From: Paracoccaceae bacterium
GTDB taxonomy: Bacteria > Pseudomonadota > Alphaproteobacteria > Rhodobacterales > Rhodobacteraceae
DNA length: 64,000 nt
NCBI GenBank assembly: GCA_026709265.1
Contig: JAPOTI010000013.1
Coordinates: forward strand, 1-64,000
Reading direction: 5' to 3'
Shown here: positions 10,623 through 18,853 of the stretch, in pieces
Layout of the letters: each line of letters begins with the position of its first letter
Position numbering within the stretch: position 1 is the first letter of the stretch
Program-made: the position numbers and the translations under genes
The notes under the pieces: generated by a model
Databases searched by the model: none
What the model was told of the DNA's origin: nothing
The model's input: the letters and a program-made list of their open reading frames with translations, nothing else

Positions 10623-12023
10623 ATGGCTTTTGGCAACAAAAATCGTGGCCGCCAGAAACACGATCATGAACCTCAACCTCTGGCAAGAATCGCCTTGACG
10701 GTCACGTCGATGGATAATTCTGACCCTGACAATCCGGTCATGAAAGTGAGCTTGGCTGACGGAACACGGGACACTCTCGGCATATCGGCCGACAGTCCCG
10801 AAATCCAGTTCGTGATGCACGAGGATCACAGGAAGGACGGGGGTCTGAAGGGCCTGTTCGGCAAGTTGCCGGGAGCCGCCCAGAGTCAGGAGGTCAAGGA
10901 GGGTTATACCTTCTGGGCCGACGCCATCCGCAAGATCAATGACAACACCATATCGGGTGAATGGTATGGGACATTCTTCGGCGTGGGCGCACAAAAGAAC
11001 GCGGAAGAGAAAGGCCAGGGTATGCCACTCCGCATGGATGGCACGGTCAAGACCACACGCTTTGCACCGAAGGACGATCAGGACGCCCGATGGGAAGCCA
11101 CAATGATCTGGCCGGATGCTGCCGCCCAGGTGGGCAGCAAGGCTGACCTGCAGACGCAACTGGAAGCCACTCTCGGCCAAGAGGGGCCGGGTGAAAAAGT
11201 CGCTTATGTGCGGTTCTCAACCGCCGCCGGAGAGACCCGGGATTGTGGCGTCTTCATCGGATACAACAAGGACGAGGAGCGGCGGCAGACCCCGTCCGAA
11301 GCCGTCAAGGGGTGGATGACCCGGTCACATGACGGGCAGAAGATCGACGACTATTTTGCCGAAGCGAATGCCGTGGAGGTCATTCCCGGGACCCGTCTGC
11401 AGATGGGAGCGGCCACGGCCAACGGTGTTGAGACTAATTTCCTCGAGCAGATGGGCAAGCGTAAATTCGCCATTGGAAGTTCAAAGGTGACCGTCGCGGA
11501 AATCCCTGCGTCAAAGCGTCTTGACGCGCCGTCGGGTCAACCCGATGAGCGTCCGAGTGACAGGCAGATGGACTATATCAAGGCGATATCCACCAACCGC
11601 GGGCGCAAGATTCCTGATGAGGTCGAGCGCAGCCAACTGGCAGCGAGTGCATGGATCGGGCAAAATCAGGTCTCCCTAGGTTGGCAGCGTGGACAGATCA
11701 TCTGCCGCCCCGACTACAAGGATAAAAATGGCAACATGTTCGCCTTGGCAATCGGGGTCTGTCACGAACGGCGCGCTGGCATGCCGCTGGCTGCCGTGCC
11801 GACACCAGCAGCGCCGAACGCGCCGCAATTTGCTGCCGAGGCGGCCCGGGAAATTGCGCGCGAACGCGACAGTATCCTGACCGGCGAAGCGCGGGTGCTG
11901 GAGGAGCGACGTCAAGACCAGCAGGTGGATACCCGTGTGGAGACTGGCAAAGCCTCGGAACTCGAACCACCAGCCAGTCATGATGATCTCGAAGAGGATG
12001 CCGGGATGCGGCCGGGCGGTTGA
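10623..12023 (+). CDS. hypothetical protein with a topoisomerase III-type C-terminal motif
   Basis: 466 aa; PSDRQMDYIKAISTNRGRKIPDEVERSQLAASAWIGQN resembles the PTxKQ...P.....D...C..W/FL module at TopB C-termini. Confidence 0.62.
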   Translation: MAFGNKNRGRQKHDHEPQPLARIALTVTSMDNSDPDNPVMKVSLADGTRDTLGISADSPEIQFVMHEDHRKDGGLKGLFGKLPGAAQSQEVKEGYTFWADAIRKINDNTISGEWYGTFFGVGAQKNAEEKGQGMPLRMDGTVKTTRFAPKDDQDARWEATMIWPDAAAQVGSKADLQTQLEATLGQEGPGEKVAYVRFSTAAGETRDCGVFIGYNKDEERRQTPSEAVKGWMTRSHDGQKIDDYFAEANAVEVIPGTRLQMGAATANGVETNFLEQMGKRKFAIGSSKVTVAEIPASKRLDAPSGQPDERPSDRQMDYIKAISTNRGRKIPDEVERSQLAASAWIGQNQVSLGWQRGQIICRPDYKDKNGNMFALAIGVCHERRAGMPLAAVPTPAAPNAPQFAAEAAREIARERDSILTGEARVLEERRQDQQVDTRVETGKASELEPPASHDDLEEDAGMRPGG

Positions 12024-12060
12024 TCGCGGGTGCCGGACAGAATCCTGATCACAGGAGGCG

Positions 12061-13416
12061 GTGGTGATATCGCCTCCTGAACAACAGGCAGCGCGGCCGG
12101 GTGTGATCGCCGCACTGCGCGCCCGACTGGGCAAGCGGGTATCCGGCAGGAGCGGTGCCCCCGAACCGGCCGAATCCACCTGGCAACAGACTCGTCTGAA
12201 TCTTCTCAGTCATGCCATCAGACCGGTCAGTTTTGGTGGACAGACCTGCGTTGTCGGTCTGCATTGGCACCATCAGCGGTTCAACCCCGTCGCGGGGCCG
12301 ACATTCGGAGTCAGCTGGCGTGAAGCCCATGCCGGGGCGGATGACCCCGCCTTTGCCGGACTTCCCCCACTCGTGGCGATCGTCGGTCTGGCGGCCGAAG
12401 CCGCTGATCATTCCAAATTCGGTGAGCGGGGTGCAACCGAAGGACGGGTGGCCGTCACGGTGGAGGATTCAGGAGAGAATCTGTGGTGGGCGGCAATGCT
12501 CAGCGAAGGGCAGCCACTGCCGATTGCGGAGTATCTGTTCAACGATCAGTCCGGGCTGATCGCATGGATTGAATCGGAAGCCAGCGAGATCGACCGGATT
12601 ATCACGGGCGGGGATTTCGAACGCGAACTGAATGTCAGCAAACCCCTGTTACGGGTTGACACCCGTGATATCCGACCGACTCTGGACCAACCGGAATTCA
12701 GGCGGCGGGGCGGACCGGTCGCGGTCCGGATGGCGGCGGGCTGTGCGCTGCTCGGGCTGCTCGGTCTGTTGGGCAATTACGTATGGAGTACCGTTGAACG
12801 TGCATCTGTCACCCCGGACGTTCAGTTTGTCCCCTGGGAAATGGAGCTGGAAACATTTGTCCGGGGTTGCGAATCCGCGTTGAGCGGCTTCTGGCCCCGC
12901 CCGCCCGGTTGGGAGATGGATCAGGCCGGCTGTTCAGCAGCCGGTATGCAGGACAATTCTGTTCCACAAGGTCAAATTCCCGGAATTCACGCGGAGCACG
13001 GCATAGCCTATCATCGTTTCCGGCTGATGGCCGGACATAATGCTGTTCTGGCTCGCGCTGCAGCGGAACTGCTTTACGAGACCTGGGACGGGACGGCCGA
13101 GATCCAACCGGAAGAAATCGTCCTGACGCGAACGTTCAGCCTGATAATGAACCCGGTCCTTGGCAGGCGATCACAGGTGATGACCGATGATCTGCTGGAA
13201 GAAGCCGAGCGTCGTTATCTGGGACTCGCAGATGTCACCCTGAGCGACGACGGTGTGCGGCTGACATCGCAGGCTGGACTGGCGTCTCTCATCGTGCGGA
13301 TGCTGGCCATTGACCAGCACATGCCGCTCAGTGTGCGAACCCTGCGGCGCGGGCGGGAGGGGCTCGAGATCGTGATTGAGCCGCGGCGCCAGACGATGCG
13401 GGAAGCCAGTGGATAA
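12061..13416 (+). CDS. bitopic membrane protein, possible PilO-like type IVb pilus accessory protein
   Basis: 451 aa with one central TM segment (VAVRMAAGCALLGLLGLLGNYVWS) between cytoplasmic- and periplasmic-like halves; family assignment tentative. Confidence 0.45.
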   Translation: MVISPPEQQAARPGVIAALRARLGKRVSGRSGAPEPAESTWQQTRLNLLSHAIRPVSFGGQTCVVGLHWHHQRFNPVAGPTFGVSWREAHAGADDPAFAGLPPLVAIVGLAAEAADHSKFGERGATEGRVAVTVEDSGENLWWAAMLSEGQPLPIAEYLFNDQSGLIAWIESEASEIDRIITGGDFERELNVSKPLLRVDTRDIRPTLDQPEFRRRGGPVAVRMAAGCALLGLLGLLGNYVWSTVERASVTPDVQFVPWEMELETFVRGCESALSGFWPRPPGWEMDQAGCSAAGMQDNSVPQGQIPGIHAEHGIAYHRFRLMAGHNAVLARAAAELLYETWDGTAEIQPEEIVLTRTFSLIMNPVLGRRSQVMTDDLLEEAERRYLGLADVTLSDDGVRLTSQAGLASLIVRMLAIDQHMPLSVRTLRRGREGLEIVIEPRRQTMREASG

Positions 13417-13666
13417 ACGATACGTCACTGTTGAACGGGTGAGCCGGCTCACGGGGCAACGTCACAGACGGGCGATTGAGTTCGGCAATGCCAAGATGTT
13501 GGATGCCTTCGTCGACTGGGAAGCCCGCGCGGCGGCGCGGCGCCCTCTCATCCAGCAAGCATGTCCAGACCTGTCGGCCGATGATCGCGAATTCCTGTTG
13601 AACGGCATCACACCCGACGAATGGACCCTGTTCTTCGGGGATGATGACACCGACGAAAAGACGTGA
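13409..13666 (+). CDS. small hypothetical protein
   Basis: GTG start overlapping the upstream stop; LSADDREFLLNGITPDEWTLFFGDDD. Confidence 0.45.
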   Translation: MDKRYVTVERVSRLTGQRHRRAIEFGNAKMLDAFVDWEARAAARRPLIQQACPDLSADDREFLLNGITPDEWTLFFGDDDTDEKT

Positions 13667-13974
13667 TCAGCCCGGCCTCTGATGTGAGCGTCAGGAAATT
13701 CAGAATCCCCTGAGACAATTCATCAAAACACTGTCTTCATTCAAACCCCAGTTCCAGTCTGAGGCCCAACGGCCGGAATCGACCCGAGGGAAGGCGAAAC
13801 CCAAGCGCGGATTGCACACGTCGGGTTCTCATCAGGAAACAGAAGAGAGGGAGGTTGTCCGCTGGGGTTGCGCATCGGTGAGAATCCAACATGGATATGC
13901 AGGGCCGCTGTATCAGGATGCACGGCGGCCCAAAGAACTGGCTGATCGAGACAGTCTCCCACCCGGTCCAACAA

Positions 13975-14385
13975 TCAATCTCTGGAATCGTTCTGCTCAG
14001 CACGGCAGGTCCAGAAACGGTCAGCACGGCGCTGCCAGCGCGGGGGCGGGACGATGCGCATCAAGGCGGGATCCCAGACACCGTGATCTGCCGCGCACAT
14101 GTAACTGGCGGGACGGCACGGCAGGCGCGAGGTGGCCCGGCGCCGGTCGCCAGCGAGTGCGGCACGCACACCGCGCAACGCGGCCGGGATCGAGATCCCG
14201 CGATATTCACACCAACTTGCCAGAATCAGGGCCAGCACGAGGATGACGAAGGTCGTAAGACGGGCATGGACGATGAAGAGTCCGAGAGCCGGGGCAATCC
14301 GCGCATCCCAGAGAAACAATTTTGCCGGTTGCATGGTGGCGCGCCAGTAGAGGCGGCGGCCATAGATATTCCCGTCCTGGGTCAC
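13975..14385 (-). CDS. IcmT/TraK-like T4BSS protein
   Basis: WRATMQPAKLFLWDARIAPALGLFIVHARLTTFVILVLALILASWCEYRGISIPAALRGVRAALAG resembles IcmT (WR...FLxxDARxxxPLLxFLLHxxxWTF...LExxGxxxxxxLRxxRxxLAG); ATGA overlap with the DotB-like gene. Confidence 0.62.
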   Translation of the reverse strand: MTQDGNIYGRRLYWRATMQPAKLFLWDARIAPALGLFIVHARLTTFVILVLALILASWCEYRGISIPAALRGVRAALAGDRRRATSRLPCRPASYMCAADHGVWDPALMRIVPPPRWQRRADRFWTCRAEQNDSRD

Positions 14386-15584
14386 AGATCAAGTTCCAAT
14401 GAAGCGATCTCCTCCTCGCTGACCCGCCCGTCAGCGCGCAGACGGGCAAGGTCACGGCTATAGGGGCGCAACGCGGGATTGCCAGGTTCGGCGGAACTGA
14501 GGAACCGGCGAGAAATGGCAGGCCATTGATCGGGTGGGGAATCGGTGAGTGTGCGCCGCAGATCACCCGCCAGGACGGCCATCTCACGGACCGGATAGCG
14601 GTTCAGGCCGACAGCAGAGCGCAACAGGCGTTGGGCCACACCAACTTTGAAGGTCTGCAGAATATCGACGGCGGCGTTGCGCTCGCCCGACTCGGTGGCC
14701 AGCAGTGCCTGGAATCGACGGAATATTTCCGGAACATCCCCCGCATGAATGGTCGTATAGACCAGGTGGCCGGTCATCGCGGCATCGACGGCGGCACGCG
14801 CCGTCTCCGAGTCCCGGATCTCGCCGATAACCAGGATATCCGGGGCACGGCGGAGCGCCGAACGCACGCCATCCGCGAAGGATTCGATATGGGTGCCGAC
14901 TTCCGATTGGCCGAGTGAGGAACCGCCCCGGGTTGCCGTGTCAATATCGGTGAAGGCAAACTCGATCGGGGCCTGAATATCAACGATCTTCACGCGGCGG
15001 ACGAACTGCTCGCGCAGGATCGCGGCGAGCGTCGTGGACTTGCCCTGCCCTGTGGCACCGGCGACGATCACCATGCCGGACGGCGGCGAAAGCAGCGGCA
15101 GCAAGTCAGGTGGAATCCCGACCTGTTCCAGGGTTGGCGTCTCACGCGGGAGCGCCCGCGCGGTGATCTCGATCCCGGCACCGCCCCGCCGGGCCAGGAT
15201 GCCAGTCGCATTGACGCGGAACCGCTGGGTGACGGAACGGCTGAGCGCAATTGACCAGGAGAAATCAAGGACCTTGCGCCCCGCCAGCAGGGTCGGGGCC
15301 GACGCCGCACCATACAGCGCGATCAGGATCGTCTCCATCTCCGTGGGAGTCAGGGGACGCCGACCTGCGCGGAACTGGCGACCGGCAATTTCACAGCGTG
15401 GTGGCTGGTCGGTCTGCAATGTCACGTCCGAGGCCCCCGCTGTGACCGCATTGACGACGAACTGACGTAGGGCCGCGACGTCATATAAGGGTGGTTCGGG
15501 ATCAAGTGCGGCCCAGTATTCTTGGGTCGTGTCGGGGCGTGGACGGTCCTGGGGTTCGGTCATCATGTTCATGGATCGGTCCAT
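14382..15584 (-). CDS. DotB/TraJ-like secretion ATPase (PilT superfamily)
   Basis: GASDVTLQTDQPP near N-terminus as in DotB; Walker A GATGQGKST; IGEIRDSETARAAVDAAMTGHLVYTTIHAGDVPEIFRRF. Confidence 0.8.
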   Translation of the reverse strand: MDRSMNMMTEPQDRPRPDTTQEYWAALDPEPPLYDVAALRQFVVNAVTAGASDVTLQTDQPPRCEIAGRQFRAGRRPLTPTEMETILIALYGAASAPTLLAGRKVLDFSWSIALSRSVTQRFRVNATGILARRGGAGIEITARALPRETPTLEQVGIPPDLLPLLSPPSGMVIVAGATGQGKSTTLAAILREQFVRRVKIVDIQAPIEFAFTDIDTATRGGSSLGQSEVGTHIESFADGVRSALRRAPDILVIGEIRDSETARAAVDAAMTGHLVYTTIHAGDVPEIFRRFQALLATESGERNAAVDILQTFKVGVAQRLLRSAVGLNRYPVREMAVLAGDLRRTLTDSPPDQWPAISRRFLSSAEPGNPALRPYSRDLARLRADGRVSEEEIASLELDL

Positions 15585-15739
15585 GCAGATCTCTCATGGC
15601 AGCAGTGGATCGTGTGGCGACACAGCGGGGATAGGGCCGATGAGACAATCCATGAAAACCGGCCACCTGGCCTGATATCCGTCTGATGAGGCCCGCCGTA
15701 ACCCGCCACCCGGAGGATCATTGAAACGCGGCCTGACAG

Positions 15740-16018
15740 TCATATTTTATGACCCTGCTTGCGGAATGTCCATTCAAGATGCCTACTGATCACCTCGGAC
15801 ATCGAAATTGCGTCCTCGGCAGAAATCTCTTTTGCCACCTGATAGACGCGCATCGGGAGTGTGACCTTGATTTCAATCTCCTTGTGCCGCTCAGACTTCG
15901 GTTTGCGGGGTGAGTCTTCCCATGCCGTGGACGTGACGGGCGGGGCTTTCGACCCTGTCTGGAGAGTTTGACCCCGGATATCAGGCGGTTCGATGTCTGG
16001 CCGACCAACCCCTCTCAA
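15740..16018 (-). CDS. putative ribbon-helix-helix DNA-binding protein
   Basis: KEIEIKVTLPMRVYQVAKEISAEDAISMSEVISRHLEWTFRKQG; start uncertain (TTG at 16018 proposed). Confidence 0.4.
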   Translation of the reverse strand: MRGVGRPDIEPPDIRGQTLQTGSKAPPVTSTAWEDSPRKPKSERHKEIEIKVTLPMRVYQVAKEISAEDAISMSEVISRHLEWTFRKQGHKI

Positions 16019-16298
16019 GGCCGCCGCCGATGCCGCTGAGGGGGCCGAGAGCGTCAAGAGCACGGCGTGGATCGACACACACAAGGCCATCCTGACAGAT
16101 GATCCCCAGGGTGTGGGCAAGGTGATCGATGCGTTGTGTGATCTCCGGTGAAAGAACACAGGACACAGCGAGATCATCACCGCCATTGGGTATTTCCGCA
16201 GAAACCGCCTGCGGATGCACGATCAAGCGGCCCAGTCCCGGGCACACGCGTCGTGCCACGACGAAAATTTGGCCCTTTATGGATTGACGCAAATGCAC
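15981..16298 (-). CDS. hypothetical protein overlapping the RHH-like ORF
   Basis: 105-aa ORF; AVSCVLSPEITQRIDHLAHTLGI is protein-like; overlaps 15740..16018 in another frame. Confidence 0.3.
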   Translation of the reverse strand: MHLRQSIKGQIFVVARRVCPGLGRLIVHPQAVSAEIPNGGDDLAVSCVLSPEITQRIDHLAHTLGIICQDGLVCVDPRRALDALGPLSGIGGGLERGWSARHRTA

Positions 16299-16573
16299 AC
16301 AACGTTAAAGATGGGTGAATATAGGAAAAATGGGTAATGTTCCCCTTTTTCTATTCAGTTGAATGGTCATCAGAAGCGTAAGGGGGTTATCGACCGCACG
16401 TGGAATGGGACAGGCGGAACTTTTGAACCGGGCGGAATTCGGGGTGAAGACTTCCGAATAGAGGATTTACAGCAGAAGTTTGTGGGGTTCGCACAGAATC
16501 CGGTCTGTACGTGCAGCAGAATACGGGGTGTACGCATTGAGCCGGGATTATTGTCGGGTGGGGGATCAGTCTG

Positions 16574-18853
16574 ATGGGTGACGTCGTGATTTGCGAGAAA
16601 CCGTCGCAGCGGGCCAATCTGATCCGTGCGCTGGGCCGGGATGTCGGCACTGTAGTGGCCGCTCGGGGACATCTCTATGACCTGAAAGAGCCTCAGGAGG
16701 TCCGGGATGACTGGGCACGATGGGGGTTCGATCTGCTCAATCCCGGGGAACCTTATGCCCTGAAATCCCGCACGGGGCGCGGGCTACAGGAGGTCCGGGG
16801 GCGGATCCGGGACGCTCTCAAACATGCATCGCGCGTCGTGATTGCGACCGACTGTGACCGTGAAGGCCACCTGATCGGCATGGAAATCCTGCAAGCCTGC
16901 GGGTATCACGGCCCCGTTTTGCGGGCCATGTTCAATGCGGAAGATACCGATTCCCTGCGTGTTGCCTGGCAGAATTTGCGCCCGGCTGCCGATTACGCGG
17001 GACTTTTGGCCGCAGGGGAAGCCCGCCGCCAAGCCGATCAAATCGTCAATCTGTCGCTCACACGGGCGATCACCAAACAACTCATGGGGGAGACCCGCGG
17101 GGTGCTCGGGATCGGCCGCGTCAAGACACCAACGCTCGGAATCATCTGCCAACGCGAAGAAGAGATCCGCAATTTCCGGTCGGAGATGCGCTGGGCCATT
17201 CGCGCCGATGTGGCGGGCGGGGCGAATCCCGATTGCGAGTTTATCGCCGAATGCCGGATCCTGCCAGGCGATGCGAAAACACCAATCACACGAAAGGAAC
17301 TGGCGGAACGGATTGCCGCGGCCGCACTGAATTGGCAGGGACCTCTGCGGGTGAATACGAAGCGCAGGACGCAGGGGCCGCCACCACCGTTCGATCTTTC
17401 CGGTCTGCAGAAACATATGGCTGCCCGGTTTGGGTGGCCCGCGAAGATGACTGCGGATACGGCACAGCGCATCTATTCGGATGTGCCGTTGATCACTTAT
17501 CCGCGCGGGGATGCCCGCGCCTTCCCCGAAGCGATGGTCGCGGAGATGGCGGCGATGCGCATCGGCTGCGCCGCAATCCTCGGCGAAGCGACAATCGGTG
17601 CGGGCCAGATTCGCCAAGGGGCGCGGGGCATCTTCTCCGACAAACGGCTCGAAGGGGCTTCCCACCACGCCATCGCGCCGAACCCGAAAACCATCGACGA
17701 ATGGCCCCGCCTGATGGTCGGGCTGGGGGATACCGAGACGCGGCTGGCGCGCGAAGTGATGCGGCGGTTCCTGATGGTCACCGACACCGATTGGGTCTTC
17801 GATGCGCAGGACATCTCCTTTGAGGTGCCGACCGAAGACGGGAATGCGCGATTCCGCGCCCGCGGCAAAACCACGATTGAGACCGGGTGGAAACGCTGGG
17901 GTGGGACTGAGACTGCCGCCAATGATGACCGGGAACCGGACAGGACACGGGAGATCGCTCAGACGCTCCCCGATATCCCGGATGGAAGCCAAGGCACCGT
18001 CACACGGACCGGACTGGCGGAGCGACCGACCCGACCGCCGCCACGTTTCTCAGAGGGTGGCATCCTTGAGGCGATGCGCGATGCCTGGACATTCCTGCCT
18101 GATGGTCCCGAAAAGGATCGCCTCAAGGACGCCGGGGGAATCGGGACGCCTGCCACCCGCGATTCCATAATCGCCGGACTGGTGCGCCAGGGACAGGTGA
18201 AACTGGATGGCAAAGGACGATCCGCCCGCTATATGCCGACGGCGCGGGGCTGGACACTCTGGCAGATCCTCGACCGGCATCTCTGTGAGCTGGTCGATCC
18301 TGGCATGACTGCGATCTGGGAAGCGGAGTTTGATGCGCTCGCACAATCCGACGGAGCCGACTGGTGGGACGTCGTGGAAAAGATCGCCGACCGGGCCGCG
18401 ATGCAGATCATGGTCATCCAGACACTGGAGACGGGATGCATTGGACACGTCGACACAAATCAGGATAGTCAGACACACAACCGCGGCAGACGCCGCACAG
18501 AACCACCCGCATCACAAGCATCAGGGAGGCGCGGAATGAGTGGCGACAACACCAATGACACACGGGACATGACGCCCAGTGCGGGGAAACTCGCTTTCCT
18601 GCACCGCCTGTGCGCCCAGACCGGCACAAGCAAGGATCAACTCAAGGCGGGTTGGGACAGTGATTATCGGATCTGCGGCGATGAGATCGACCGTCTGAAG
18701 ACACTGCCGGGTGGCAATCCACCGACCACGAAACAACTGGCCGCCGCAGAACGGGTGGCGGTGCGACTCGGGATCGACCTGCCGGATGCGGTGCGACAGG
18801 ATTTCACCCAATGCTCACAATTTCTCGACGAGCATTTCCGGAGGGAGGGATGA
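16574..18853 (+). CDS. topB: DNA topoisomerase III (type IA)
   Basis: VVICEKPSQRANLIRALG, IATDCDREGHLIGMEIL, RIYSDVPLITYPRGD, GGIGTPATRDSIIAGLVRQG; C-terminal PTTKQLAAAERVAVRLGIDLPDAVRQDFTQCSQFLDEHF. Confidence 0.92.
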   Translation: MGDVVICEKPSQRANLIRALGRDVGTVVAARGHLYDLKEPQEVRDDWARWGFDLLNPGEPYALKSRTGRGLQEVRGRIRDALKHASRVVIATDCDREGHLIGMEILQACGYHGPVLRAMFNAEDTDSLRVAWQNLRPAADYAGLLAAGEARRQADQIVNLSLTRAITKQLMGETRGVLGIGRVKTPTLGIICQREEEIRNFRSEMRWAIRADVAGGANPDCEFIAECRILPGDAKTPITRKELAERIAAAALNWQGPLRVNTKRRTQGPPPPFDLSGLQKHMAARFGWPAKMTADTAQRIYSDVPLITYPRGDARAFPEAMVAEMAAMRIGCAAILGEATIGAGQIRQGARGIFSDKRLEGASHHAIAPNPKTIDEWPRLMVGLGDTETRLAREVMRRFLMVTDTDWVFDAQDISFEVPTEDGNARFRARGKTTIETGWKRWGGTETAANDDREPDRTREIAQTLPDIPDGSQGTVTRTGLAERPTRPPPRFSEGGILEAMRDAWTFLPDGPEKDRLKDAGGIGTPATRDSIIAGLVRQGQVKLDGKGRSARYMPTARGWTLWQILDRHLCELVDPGMTAIWEAEFDALAQSDGADWWDVVEKIADRAAMQIMVIQTLETGCIGHVDTNQDSQTHNRGRRRTEPPASQASGRRGMSGDNTNDTRDMTPSAGKLAFLHRLCAQTGTSKDQLKAGWDSDYRICGDEIDRLKTLPGGNPPTTKQLAAAERVAVRLGIDLPDAVRQDFTQCSQFLDEHFRREG

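Noticed and set aside
14382-15584. Annotation as twitching-motility PilT or R64 PilQ
   Set aside because: The SDVTLQTDxP N-terminus and adjacency to an IcmT-like gene fit DotB/TraJ better; profile search needed to be sure.
16784-17992. 402-aa minus-strand ORF
   Set aside because: Antisense to topB, which has multiple conserved motifs.
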